This document shows positions 1-11,242 of a stretch of 64,000 bases of DNA, piece after piece (position 1 is the stretch's first letter; each line of letters starts with the position of its first letter). A model generated the notes under the pieces. The model did not search any database. It saw only the letters and a list, made by a program, of their open reading frames with translations, and was not told the origin of the DNA. Source of the DNA: Ramichloridium luteum. Lineage: Eukaryota; Ascomycota; Dothideomycetes; Mycosphaerellales; Dissoconiaceae. The stretch is from assembly GCA_002368545.1 (NCBI GenBank), contig MTSC01000021.1, positions 124,001-188,000 of the forward strand, read 5' to 3'. The position numbers and the translations under genes are program-made.

Positions 1-2
1 GC

Positions 3-410
3 ATCACCCTCGGCCGCTTCCTCCTTACCCCCCTCGCCGCCCGCTTCGGCGAGAAACGCTTTGTATACCTCTGCAGCGCCGGCGTGCTGGTGCTACAACT
101 CCTCGCCTGGCTAATCCCCAACATCATCGGCGACGCCGTCTCTGTCGCGCTGCTCGGCCTGCTGCTCGGACCCGTGTACCCGTGCGCCCAGACCGTCTTT
201 GCGCGTCTGCTGCCCCGTGCGATCCAGGTTCCCGCGATCGGATTCATCAGTAGTGCGGGCTCGAGTGGAGGAGCCGTCGTGCCGTTCTTGACGGGCCTTC
301 TCGCGCAGAAGGTCGGTCCGTTCGTGCTGCACCCGGTTTGTCTGGGATTTTATGTCATCATGATTGGGTGTTGGGCGGCGATGCCGCAGGGGCGGAAGAG
401 GAGGGAGTGA
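3..410 (+). CDS. MFS transporter, C-terminal part (5' truncated by window edge)
   Basis: The frame is open from base 3 and ends at TGA/TGAG near 410, giving about 135 residues. It reads as the last four or five membrane helices of a major facilitator: a G-R-F-L-x-x-P-L-A-x-R-F-G loop, then hydrophobic segments separated by short loops, including G-P-V-Y-P-C-A-Q-T-V-F and a Gly/Ser-rich G-F-I-S-S-A-G-S-S-G-G-A helix start. A basic cytosolic tail (G-R-K-R-R-E) closes it. The pattern is closest to fungal FucP/FHS-like MFS proteins, which are usually plasma-membrane permeases of unknown substrate; that assignment is from memory of the family. The first 300 or so residues lie outside the window, so substrate and start cannot be judged. 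Confidence 0.8.
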   Translation: MTLGRFLLTPLAARFGEKRFVYLCSAGVLVLQLLAWLIPNIIGDAVSVALLGLLLGPVYPCAQTVFARLLPRAIQVPAIGFISSAGSSGGAVVPFLTGLLAQKVGPFVLHPVCLGFYVIMIGCWAAMPQGRKRRE

Positions 411-2328
411 GTGGGAAGGAAGGAGATCTCGGAGGTGAAGGGGGTAATGATCGGTGGAGAATGTGTCGCGGATTGTACATGGCATCAGTTCAAGTAACAT
501 AGCTACTTTGCGATCAATTTCTGAACTCCTAGGTGCCCCTGCGGCCATCCATATGGATCGCTCACCGATTCGATGAGTCTGTGTATCGATGCAGGATCTG
601 CCATTCTCGCATACATGCGTAGGTGCGCTTCATGCCACGAGGTGATGGAATGGTCGAGCTCGCACGGCCTCCTCGCTCAGTGTCAAAACCCGTTTCGCCT
701 AGATTACCATTTGATTACAGAGTTCGTACGTGTGCATTTGCTATGATGGAGAAGTGACCGTAACACAGCCGAGTCGGCGCACTGCTTCGTTGCTGGGTGA
801 TGCTTCCTAGTAGTCAGGCCAGTATAAATGAATGAGAGTTTCCAAAGGTTTTCTCGCATTCCATTCTTTCCTCCCGTTCATCACCGATCACCTTGTATTT
901 GTGCACAGTTGAGTGTGCGAAACACGCTGCGACAAGACATTCACCCTCGGGGCGCGTCTATACGGGCCCACTCTCGCCTCGCATACAGTCCACGAGATGC
1001 AGCGGCCATCGCTTCCCGGATATCACGAGGCCGTTGTGGGAGAAGGCTCCCGGCAAGGAGCAACCCTCGCACTCCCAAGGGCAGCCATGCCGAACTTCGA
1101 TGAGAGGCGGTCTCGCTCTCTACTTACGACGGAGCAGGAGAGGAAGAAGAGCGATCAAGTTCGCTTTGGGCCATGTGACGGACAGCCTCGCCAGCCAGGC
1201 ACACATGGCGTGCAACGCTCTGCTTTGGTGCCGGAAGATCAAAGCAGGAAGGAGCGCAAGCAAAGTAAGAATGGATGCTGGCAAGGGACTCGAAGTTTCT
1301 TGGGAGAGTGCTTCATGACTTTGCCGTTGCTGTATGTGGGTTAAGTTGTTGAGTGGACTTGTTGCCGCGTTTGGTCGGAATTAGTACGCGCAGGGAGTAT
1401 CGCTACAGCCAACAGATATGTTTGAGTCATGATATATGAGTACAGAGCATCTAATGGCACCCGTGCTACCGTTTGACACTGTCCGCTCGTCGCGATTGCG
1501 CTCTTTGACATCGAGATCTCCTCTTGAAACATGAACACCAACCCAATACCACAAAATAATCAATGGTCGCTCATAGTCCATTCCATTAGCTCCCAACCCT
1601 TCTATACATTCCACTTCTGCTCTCGCTATTTTTGGGTGTCGTGGAAACATACATTGCTACTTCATATCTATCTATCAAGGAACTGGTGGGCGGTTTCTTT
1701 CCCGCCAGAGTTGTGGCATCATGCCCCGTGTTGTTTTGTGGATCGTATATAAAACAAAAAAGCGCCTGCTATCCATCCACAATGTGCTCATTCCTTTCAT
1801 TCTTTTCAAAAATGCCTTCTCCGTCGGTTCATGCATCTGCCTGTTTCAAAATTCATTGAATGTCGACCAGCTCACAACATGTTTCATTAAGTTCAGCATT
1901 GTCCATGGGAATCTCGTCTATTCACCGTTGTCCATTCAAGAGTGTTCAGGTGTCAGTCTCCCGACACATACGAGTGTTGGACGAGTTCTGAGTAAGAGAT
2001 GATACATCTTCGATGAGATGACCTACGTTCTGATCAAAGCCTAGCCATTGACGTCCGTTTTCGTCCACGCATGAAAGCTTTCTGCGTCTGTGTAGGGTTG
2101 CTCAGCATTATTTGCGCCGTGTAAGAGACATTATCATATATAAGCTGCAGCTTGGTCGAGCTATACCGCATCTCTCTACGCATCCAACCTCGAACATCCA
2201 TATAACCGCAATACTCAGAGCCTCCAAAAGGTTCCTCTCAACTCACAACACCTGACTACTGTCCATCGAGAATCCTTACGATAAGCGCATAGCAATACTG
2301 ATCACTCCACGACACGCGTAGAGCTAGT
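411..2328. other. Intergenic, no convincing gene
   Basis: About 1.9 kb. Several short overlapping open frames occur in unrelated registers (for example around 893-1344 and 1531-2002), rich in Arg/Ser/Pro, without splice continuity or recognisable domains. I see no gene here. The last 200 bp look like the promoter and leader of the gene at 2329. Confidence 0.5.
2137..2143 (+). promoter_or_regulatory. TATA-like box upstream of the 2329 gene
   Basis: A TATATAA heptamer lies about 190 bp before the ATG at 2329. It is followed by a C/T/A-rich, G-poor leader of the kind seen in fungal 5' UTRs. This is consistent with a transcription start near 2165-2175 and a 150-160 nt leader. Position and composition are the only evidence. 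Confidence 0.4.
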
Positions 2329-3096
2329 ATGAACGACGACCACAAATATCATCACTGCCACAAATGCGGTCGTACGAGAGTCCCTAACGGCCAAAAGTGT
2401 CCTGGCATCATCCATAGGCTCGACGGGAAGTCCGAGTTCTGCAGTCATAAGGTCTGCTACCGATGCGTATATGTCTCCGAACATCCCCACGATGCATCAT
2501 GGGAGGGCTCTTACAGTCCAAGAAGCCCCAATTCGATCATTGAGAGCTCTGGTTTGGGATTTGCTGAGAATGATTTCACGTCGAAAAGTCAAGACTATCC
2601 ACCACACAATCAGACCATCAGGGGCAAGACGACCCTTAACACATCACGCGGGACTCAGCAGAACTTTTCTCGACCGGTGCCTGCCTACAAAACTAATATG
2701 ATCTACCAGCAAACAATTGGGCTCCGGGCGCCTCAGAAGCAAGCAATGAGAGCAGATCGTGACAATCGATCGCCGCCATATTCTGCCAAGCCGTCTCAGT
2801 ACGATAGCAGAGCTGAACATGTTGCCGACATCTACCGAACGAAATTCAGGGAGGAAATACCGATCTCCAAAGCGAGCAATTATCGGCCGTCGAAATCGTC
2901 GGGTCATCAACCACTGCAACCAAGCACGGAACGCGCAACCACAGCAGCATATTCCGGCACAAGCATGCAACAGCCCATGGCTCGCCAGGGTCAGGCCATG
3001 TCGTCTTATGGCGTGGCTGATGGAGGATATAGTGCGCAGCCGTCTGGCGCGATGAAAGGCAAGAAGAGGAGATTCTTCTGCTTCGGTGGATCGTGA
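2329..3096 (+). CDS. Uncharacterised 255-aa protein with N-terminal Cys/His cluster and basic Cys tail
   Basis: Single-exon frame from ATG 2329 to TGA 3096. The first 45 residues carry a Cys/His-rich cluster (H-H-C-H-K-C-G, then K-C-P-G, then F-C-S-H-K-V-C-Y-R-C), which looks like a small zinc-binding knuckle. Residues about 60-240 are low-complexity, rich in Ser, Gln, Pro, Tyr and Arg, and probably disordered. The last residues are a basic stretch followed by aromatic residues and one Cys (K-K-R-R-F-F-C-F-G-G-S), which could be a lipid-anchoring or membrane-contact tail. I do not recognise the family. The neighbour on the right is convergent. A TATA-like box at 2137 and a fungal-type leader support expression. 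The function is unknown, and a lineage-restricted gene is likely. Confidence 0.6.
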   Translation: MNDDHKYHHCHKCGRTRVPNGQKCPGIIHRLDGKSEFCSHKVCYRCVYVSEHPHDASWEGSYSPRSPNSIIESSGLGFAENDFTSKSQDYPPHNQTIRGKTTLNTSRGTQQNFSRPVPAYKTNMIYQQTIGLRAPQKQAMRADRDNRSPPYSAKPSQYDSRAEHVADIYRTKFREEIPISKASNYRPSKSSGHQPLQPSTERATTAAYSGTSMQQPMARQGQAMSSYGVADGGYSAQPSGAMKGKKRRFFCFGGS

Positions 3097-3374
3097 CGCC
3101 GCAGAAGTAGCACTCAGGTGCCTGAGTATGACGACGAAAGTTGATTGGTTCTGAGCAGGTATCCCTGGGGGATAATGCAGTATTCGACCTCCCACTAACT
3201 GGGTATCTATGTCTGTAGTCGTATGGTTAAGGGAAGTTAGTGTAGAGTACAGGTGGAAAGCGGAGAAAAAACTGAAAACAACCAAATCCCGATCCATAAT
3301 CGCCAAAACCAAACCCATCCATCTAGTAACATCGTCCAACACAGCTCCGTCTCTCTTTCTGAGTAACACTCTTC

Positions 3375-4367
3375 TCACCGTCGCCACCACATCCGCATTC
3401 TTTGCCATCCTACCACACACCTTCCCAAAATCTCTCCGAATCCGACCCAAAAGCCATGCCGCACCCACCGATGCGGCCAGAAGCCTACCATCATCTTTCG
3501 CCGCCTTCTCAATCCTGCCGGTCCTTCTGTAAATCCACTCCGGAACTCGGACGCCGCGGCGACCAATAACCGTGTCGTCTCCTCCGGCTTACTCAGGAAC
3601 GGCGAATGGCTCGTGGGCATCTCGTGATGTACAACATCCTGGCCCATGCCTCGTGCGAGTCCGACATTAACCCGCTGAGCGGCAACAGGGAAAGCTTTGT
3701 CGGCGCTCGTGCCGATGTACCAGACGGCGGTGGGGAGGTCGCGCCAGCCGGCGTACGCGTATTCGCCGCCTTCGAAGAGCGAGCGCAGGCTGTGCGGGGT
3801 CAGCTGGGAGACGTGGTGCTCGGCTTCGGCGCGTGGGAGGTCGTGGTAGAAGAGCTGGCGACCCGGAGTGACGAGGTCCGCAAACCCGGTGGCGGTATTC
3901 TTGCGCCAGCTCGGTGGCGGGTGGCCGAAGAAGGGGTCCATGAAGGCAAGGCCGGTCAGAGTGAAGCCGGAGGAAATGAGAATCAGGCCGATGACATGAT
4001 GCTGTTGTGGTTCGTCGGCAGAATTTTTGGTTTCATGCCTTTCGTCGTCGACGTCGATCGGAGCGATCCTTGGCGCGGTGAGATTCTTGATAGCGCTGTT
4101 GCCGACCATGCCACCATAAGAGTGAGCGACGACGACTACGTCATGTTTGGCGTTGATCTGACTCTGAATCACAGCGCGCGCAGCATCGACATCGTCCTTG
4201 AAAGTCGCCTTCGGGTCGCCGGCCGTCGAGGGCAGCGTGACAGCATACGAGGGCAAGCCATATTGGGTCTTGAGCAAGTCGACGATCTTATCGTAGCAGG
4301 TTGAGCGATGCCATGCGCCGGGAATCAGCACGAAGACCGGCGGGTCACCTTCAAGCTTCGACAACAT
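3375..4367 (-). CDS. Alpha/beta hydrolase (esterase-like), 330 aa
   Basis: Single-exon frame on the minus strand from ATG 4367-4365. Beta-strand and oxyanion region F-V-L-I-P-G-A-W-H at residues 12-20. Nucleophile elbow V-A-H-S-Y-G-G with Ser83. Likely acid in G-T-S-A-D-K-A-F and catalytic His in P-T-S-H-S-P-F near residue 268. This is the single-domain Abhydrolase_6 pattern of fungal and bacterial EstC/salicylate-esterase-like proteins. The first elbow Gly is Ala, as in many relatives. There is no signal peptide, so it is probably cytosolic. The substrate cannot be told. The last 50 or so residues (basic and Trp-rich, after S-E-F-R-S-G) go beyond the usual end of the fold, and may be a real extension or read-through of a mis-modelled 3' end. 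Confidence 0.8.
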   Translation of the reverse strand: MLSKLEGDPPVFVLIPGAWHRSTCYDKIVDLLKTQYGLPSYAVTLPSTAGDPKATFKDDVDAARAVIQSQINAKHDVVVVAHSYGGMVGNSAIKNLTAPRIAPIDVDDERHETKNSADEPQQHHVIGLILISSGFTLTGLAFMDPFFGHPPPSWRKNTATGFADLVTPGRQLFYHDLPRAEAEHHVSQLTPHSLRSLFEGGEYAYAGWRDLPTAVWYIGTSADKAFPVAAQRVNVGLARGMGQDVVHHEMPTSHSPFLSKPEETTRLLVAAASEFRSGFTEGPAGLRRRRKMMVGFWPHRWVRHGFWVGFGEILGRCVVGWQRMRMWWRR

Positions 4368-7300
4368 GACAAAGTCTCTCGTGAGGTCTCTTTCGCGTGC
4401 CTAGTGCATGCAGACCATCGTCGTTCGCAGCGCCTGTCGTCTCTCCGCACGCGCACGCGCGAGTCCTGCCTCGCGGGTCATCCGATGCCTTGCTAATGCA
4501 GCCACGGCGATTGGGCTAACCCTGAGCCTCCACCGACGCTATTCCGAGACAGGCAAGCGACGGCCATTGGACAAAAGATCACCGAGAATCTTATCGTGAT
4601 TAACTTACTGCTGGGTCAGGGTCTGCCCGCGCCGACGACACGCTACGCTTTCAAAATTCCGACCAGCTGATCGGAAGGAAATTCCTCCCTGCAAGAGTCG
4701 GTGAGGCATCAACTCTCTCCCATCGCCCACCAGGAGGTGTGTGCCAGGATTCTGGCACGCATATCGATGATCGTGCGATCGCATCCGCAAATCAAGATAA
4801 TAACAAACAAAGCGATATAGCTGTCTTGGCGCCTCCCCACTGCACGAATCGAGCAAATGCTGCGAGTACCCGCGCGAAGCCGTACTTTATCGCACAGCAC
4901 GCTACATGCACCTGCGGGTATCCGCATCACGTACAGAAAGACAGCACGCACAGTCCATCTGTGATATGTACCGTGGCACCAACTCGCGATGCGCCACGTT
5001 GACAGCGACGTGTAAGCAAAAAATGTCCGATCAGCACCTGCTACATAGCACGCCTGCATGTCGGAAAATATGCTACGCTCTCTCGCTGCCTGCGGGGCGG
5101 AAGTTGAGGCGGGGCTACGACCCATTGAATCACACAGGACACTACAACCTACCTCTCACGAAGGTATCTTTCTCACCTCATGCAGGTAGCCGGCCGGATC
5201 GTAAATTAATGTTTGGTGCATTCTGTTTCGAAAGACGCGCCCGGCGCAACGTGGCTTGGCGTAGGGCTCGCGGGTACTATAAGAGCGAAGTTGCGGTGAA
5301 GGAAAGCCGGCTTGAGACTGAGGTCGTCGTCGTCGGGCGTGGTTGTATCGCTGCCGCTGCGGTTGTTATTGTCGTCTGCGGAAATGAGCGCGTGCGTTGG
5401 CGCTGGTGGGGTTGCATTCGAATCGCCCTGTGGCCAGACCGCTATGCTGGAAGGTTATCATCACATAGCCAGCGTTATTTGCGAATGGTCCCCGAACAAC
5501 AAACAAAGCTAAGGTATCGACAGGCCATTCAGACGTGTTGCCGAACACATCCGCGCAGATTGAACGTGACGAGGGTGTTCTGGACGAGCAGGATGCGATG
5601 CGGCTGTCATGCGAGGCAGCCAGCAGAGATGCTTATATCTCCTTCCATCATTCACGATTGCAGAAACAGCAGCAATAGCGAACAGATAATGCACAGTGAT
5701 AGGAGTTGGTGGGAGGGATTGTCACGATGCTTCAGCTGCACGTCGGGCAACGCACATGCGTTCTGCCGCCCCGCTGCCGTGGCCGTCCGTCCGTCCTGCC
5801 AGAGTGCCTAGTGCCCGCATGCTGTATCACTGCGGATCAGCCACGGCAGCAGGTGTCAAGAGCCTTTCTAGTATCATAGGAGGCGTGCACGACAGGCGAC
5901 AGGGTGCAGTGCTTTGGCCGATCGTTGGTTCTGTTGACATTGTTCCCCTCTTCATCCGTGCTGACACTCAAGCTATCAATGTTGCGGCTCGGTGCGACCA
6001 ACCTGTGTGCGGACGGTATGCAGACGCGGTGTATCGACGATGAATGCAATGATAGGTCCTATGCTATGGGTGGAAGATCGGGCCGTGGGACACGACATTC
6101 ATAGCACTTGGCTCAGTATGATCAGCTCGCATCGTCTGTTGATCGTTTGTCGCGTCTGCGATAGTATGGTTTGACAGGCGGTCGGTGTGTACCGAGGGGT
6201 AACACTGACACTGGCGCTTCCGTAGAGGCCAATATGCGATGTCGTCGCAGCCATTGGCGCAACACAATACCTACCCCTCACTACCCACCACGACTGAAAG
6301 GGACTTTTCGGAGCCAGGAAACCGACAGTGAGAGTCGGAATCATCGCAATTTCGTTTCATCGGACCAAACAGGAAACTAGACATGTGCAGTAATGTAATG
6401 CGCTGCAGGCGAAGACGTAAAGTACAGAGTGACTCGGCGTCATGAGGTTCCAGGGTACAGCATGTAGTCCATGTACGATGCGGTGTACAGTATCCTGCAG
6501 CTGGCCCCGCCAAGGCGTCCGAACGTTCGTCCAAGGTTTTCGTACTGTTGATGGCCCTGGGCGCACGATCTCGAGAACACGAGGACAGACTGCTCAGCGT
6601 GGCATGTCAGCAGCACGGTGATGTGGTCCTCTCAGCCTTAGCATCGTCGCTGCAAGCCTGGATGCATCGTTGGCGGCGGGCGGCTATGAACTTCGCAGCC
6701 GCCGATATACGATGCTGCGCCGCAACAGCGGTTTTCGAATATAACAATAACAAACAAACAACTGAGCTGATGACCGCAGCAATAGCCCCACCAGATTATA
6801 GGAATAAAAATAACAAAAAAGCGATAACCATCATACCCTTGGGCATCTAAGCACTGCAGCAGCGGCGTCGACGGCGGCATGCACGCGTGCAGTAACCTCA
6901 CCTGCCAGAGAGACAACGCACAGCTGGATTCGTGGTGGAAGCTGCAGGCAGACCGATGGTCGGACGCGCCATCGGAGCGGCACTGCCGGAGGGGTGGTAG
7001 GTGAAAGCCTTTTCTCTCCTACCATGACGGTGACGGAAGTTGTCTACTCGTCCCCCAGCACATGGGAGGCGCCCAATTGGGGGCTTGCGACAAGTCATGT
7101 AAACTTGGCCGCAATCACGGCTGCATTCGGACAGGTGATCCACGTTTCTATTACGGCGGTGCAACTGAGTTGCGGCGCACGCACGATGGCACGGTGGTTG
7201 GCAGGCGAAGGATGTGGTTGAGGCAAGCAAGCAACAAGGGACGATGTGCAAGACAGCGAACCGGCCATCCTTCCTGCGATGCGGTGTGCTCAACACGCGG

Positions 7301-10300
7301 CGATGGACAGGCAGGCCGGTGTCCGAGGACAACAGGCAGAATGTTCACACGATAGCTTGTGGGAGCGGAGCGACCGTACACGGTCTGTCCGCCGAGACAC
7401 GAGCACGAACACATTGCGCCAGTCGTCCTCAATAACGGATTTCAAGTTCAGCACATAAGATAAAATTATGTGCGTCCGTCTGCGCCACACGCAAATGAAG
7501 GTTCATTAGGCGGTCGATGCTTGGTGTTGCATGCCTCCAAATGGGACAACCGCCGACGTACACACGGACGTGCGAATCCATGGCACCGGGTATAGGGGAT
7601 CTGTGGGTTGTTTTTGACTGTTGTTATTTTGTGTTTAGCAGGGCACGGTGGGAAGGGACAGGCTGGGTGGACCGAGGATGCCGAACGTCGTTGCAGGCGG
7701 CCTCCTGCAGCCTGGATGCCCGTTGAGGCTTCCGCTGATTGCAGGTCCTCGGGAGGATCTCCCTGAGATAAAACGGGGGCCGTGCTTTCCAAGACGCGGA
7801 CGTTTTGTTTGTGATGGGGGAGTAGAGCGGTGACGGTGGTGATGAGCAGGTGGGTTGGTTTGGAAAGTTGAAACAGTCGGGGGAACGGCACCGATCGCCG
7901 GAACGGCCATTTGCGAAGCGCTTGGTGGACGAAGAAACGCGACGATGTGGTGGTTGGATATCTGGCTCTGCTTTCCTTTGCGCGCGCCAGCAGGAATGCG
8001 GTGCGATCCTGGCGACCTGGAGTGATGGTGATATTTTGTTGGGAGCGCGAGAGAAAGGAAGGAAGGCAGCAGGAGTCAACAACTTTGTCCACCGCCTCTG
8101 ATCGATCGTGCGTTGGCCAGCAAATAAAACCACCCCCAGAAGGATTCTGAATGATATCCTTGGCGAAGGTGCGAGAAAAAGTGCGCTTTGGGTAGAAACG
8201 CAGGAGGTGCGCAGCACGCGGCAGCCAATCATGCGGCGGCCCGTCCGCCAGGCCGCCTGCGATTTGTGCAATTTCGGCCAATCAAGCCTTCACCTGCTTC
8301 CAACGGTCCGGAACTGGCGCTCGCGGAAGTGACAAGCCGCGGGAAGGTAGTGCTGCATCGGTTTGATGCGACCGATGACATGACATGGTCGCACCAACTC
8401 TCAACGCCTCGCGCCCGGGCGAAACTAACGATCGCAAATCGCATGTCAAAAGGGAGGGCTGTGTATCTGGTGCGATGCACACCCGCGACGCCTTGCCGGG
8501 TAGCTGTGAGTGTTTCCTAGTGCGACTGCTGCTGGTGAGAGGAGCTATTCCATGCGCCGATGCCCAGTATGTGTGAGTGTGACCGCCCTCAATCGCAGCA
8601 CAGGACAGGATAAAGGTGGAAATGACGGAAGTGGGCAGCCGGCGGAGGAGCGATGCGCCTCGGAGGAGCGAAATTCGAAATTCATTGTGCGTGCGTGCCG
8701 AAATAAGGATTTCGGCGCTCTGGCCCGCGAGACATGTGCCCAGGGGGTGAACGCACGGGGAGGAGAAGTGTATTGTACCATCCAGGGAGACGTCCGACCG
8801 TCATACGAGGTGTCACCAGAGGGAAAGGAGGGAGCCTTATGCGAGGCAGAGCTTATATTAATTTAATCCTAACGGCGCCTAAGGAAAACGAAATGGCAGT
8901 TCCAGAAGATCAAACGGGCCGCAGCCCGCCCTCGGGAATTCAGATCCTCCCCAGGCGGGAAACAGGACACGAGGCGCGCTGCTGAAGCCGAGAAAGCATG
9001 GCCGCGGGAGACCTGCATGCAGACACGCTTCCCTGCACGTTCGCTCCCGTCGCACGCGAAAGGCTCCGCCAATGGTATATGATTGGACTACACGGACCTG
9101 TCGCTGTGGTCATATTCGCAAAAATGTGCCGTCAGCTACGAAACAACAACATCAACGGGATGATGATATCCAACAGGATCGTTGATACGCGATCTCAATC
9201 CTTGCATGGGCAGATGCTTGCGTATTCGGCTGTCCAAGCACCGATCGCACGCAAGTTTGCCCCTGACAAGCAACGATCAACGAGAGCCCGTCATGCCGTC
9301 GCAGCCAAGCAAGCGTCGGTCGCCACCGATGCAATCCGTCAGCCGTGCACGCCGTGCAACCGAGAGCAGCGCCCGCGCACGAGTAGCTTCTCGACCCGCC
9401 CAGACGGTTCGACTCTTGGACGCGTGTAATTCGATGCAGTCCGGCACGTCCGACGCTGCGCAGTGATGGCAAGTATGATCACATGTTACGTAGACAAATT
9501 GTCTGCCACTGATCTCGACATCGCTGCAAGCTTGATTAGGCATCTGTCTTCTGCGCGACGTAGTTGGGCAGATCGCATAGGCTACTTCATAACTATAATT
9601 CCACGCATATCATCGTGCGTGTACCGGGCGTGCGTGGCTCAGCTATGGCGATCATGCGTGCGGTCTTGTCCGCTTCAGCGGAGCGTTGCGCTTCCGTTGC
9701 GATCAACAGGGACAGTACCGTGTTTTGCAGTGCCATCGGAGGCGCGTTGTCTCACTTGTGCCGTATTTGGCACGCCTCCTCGTGAAATAGGAGATTTTAC
9801 CCGTCCCACCAATTGTCGGACTTCCCCTGCTGGTACTCATGTTCATGCTGGAGGCCGACATCCCGGATCCTAGATGCTGCAACACTGAATACTGCCCGTC
9901 ATGATTTCGTGCTGCACTGTGTCCATGGCTCAGGCAGTAGCAGCAGATTTCGCTGCAGTCCCATGTTTCTACTGGTCTGAATCGGTGGAGACGAGCTCAC
10001 CCCAGCTGTGACTGGGCTTCTGCCTTGTCAACGGTTGGGCTCCAGCGCCGTGGGCGGGCAAGCAAACTCGACCGCTGCGAGGTCGAATCACCGTTGAAGG
10101 ACCGTACGCCCGTCGCAACAGCGTCGTATGTTGGGAGATCTGACACCGCTCACCGTGTTTTCCTGCCTATTTTCCATTCCTTGCGCTGGACCAGGGTGAC
10201 GGCAATTGGAACGAAGCGATGACGAGAAGCGCAATCTCGGCGTCGTGATTTGCGCGCGGCCTGCCGTAGGTGACGAGAGGAACAAAGCCAGCATGAGCCA

Positions 10301-11242
10301 AACGGCTGTCGCAGAGTCGTCGCCATCGCGGTTCTTTGACCGAGTGGTGTCGGCAGCGCCAGCCACTTAGATGACGATGTTCCGGGTAGTGGACGGCAAA
10401 AACAAGACAAGAGTCACGGCGGGCGTCCTCAGCCACACGAGCACTTACGGACTCGCGGACAGACGCGCGGACCGTGCTCCCAATCCAGTCACTGCAGTTC
10501 ACAGGCCAAAGCGCGGGACGGCAGGAAGGCGAGCGACAGGGCAGAGTTGAGTCACGGCTCGCCGGTGTGATGCGTAACTGTTCCGGAACACCCTAGTCGT
10601 TTCCCGTGGCCCGTCTGGCCGCTAGCGAAGCCCGGACGCTCTTGCCTTTGCAGAAGTACCTCGCTCGCGCTAACCTTGCATCCTTCCTGCACACGCACCC
10701 ACTCCCGCACACGACAAGCTGGCCCCACCCCTGTCAAAGCCTAACCGTGCTAGCCCTTCCGCTGGGCACAGTCTGCGAGGGCGAAGACCGTCGCCGGTGC
10801 GCCCATACTCCCATATACACTCCCGTCGTGCGCCCGCACGCCAACCTCGCCTTTTCTCTTTCTGCTCCCTATCCTTACCAAAGGAAGATCTCCAACCCCT
10901 CGAATATTCGCCACTCACGGTTACTAACCACGCTCTTCGACTCTTCGAACTCCTCTTCGTCACGAGATCTTCCAACGGATCTCGTCTTCGCCGATTTGCA
11001 ACTCGTCTTGCGAATCACCCAAACCACATCAAATGTACGCACGACGAGCCATCGGACTTCGACAATCCCTCTCCTCTCGTCCGCCGGTGCCACTTTTCAG
11101 GCCCCGTCGACCCAGGTAAACCGAGAACGACAACAACCCTTTTTTTCCGCTGCCGGTGGGATATATCTGAAGTGGTCCCGTCCGTCAGGATTCCCTCTCC
11201 AACCTAACGAGGCGTGTCTGGACGCCTCGCCATCTTACCTCG
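4368..11242. other. 6.9-kb gene-poor region
   Basis: Many open frames of 60-300 codons occur on both strands and often overlap in two or three registers (for example 4906-5811 plus, 7466-8281 minus, 8998-9429 plus). Their translations are Arg/Ser/Thr/Pro-rich and show no domain, no consistent splicing and no strand preference, so I call none of them. Purine/pyrimidine skew at 7.6-8.3 kb and 10.6-11.2 kb looks like promoter or leader sequence; the second belongs to the gene at 11243. A few near-identical A-rich motifs recur (see findings). No RNA gene was recognised. Confidence 0.5.

Noticed and set aside
4742..4759. 7-bp perfect hairpin (GTGCCAG...CTGGCAC)
   Set aside because: Too short to stand out from chance in a 64-kb window, and no gene context.
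4906..5811. 301-codon plus-strand open frame
   Set aside because: Arg/Cys/His-rich, overlapped by frames in other registers; no domain or coding signature.
7466..8281. 271-codon minus-strand frame
   Set aside because: Three minus-strand frames are open together over C/T-rich sequence, the mark of a skewed leader-like region rather than a gene.
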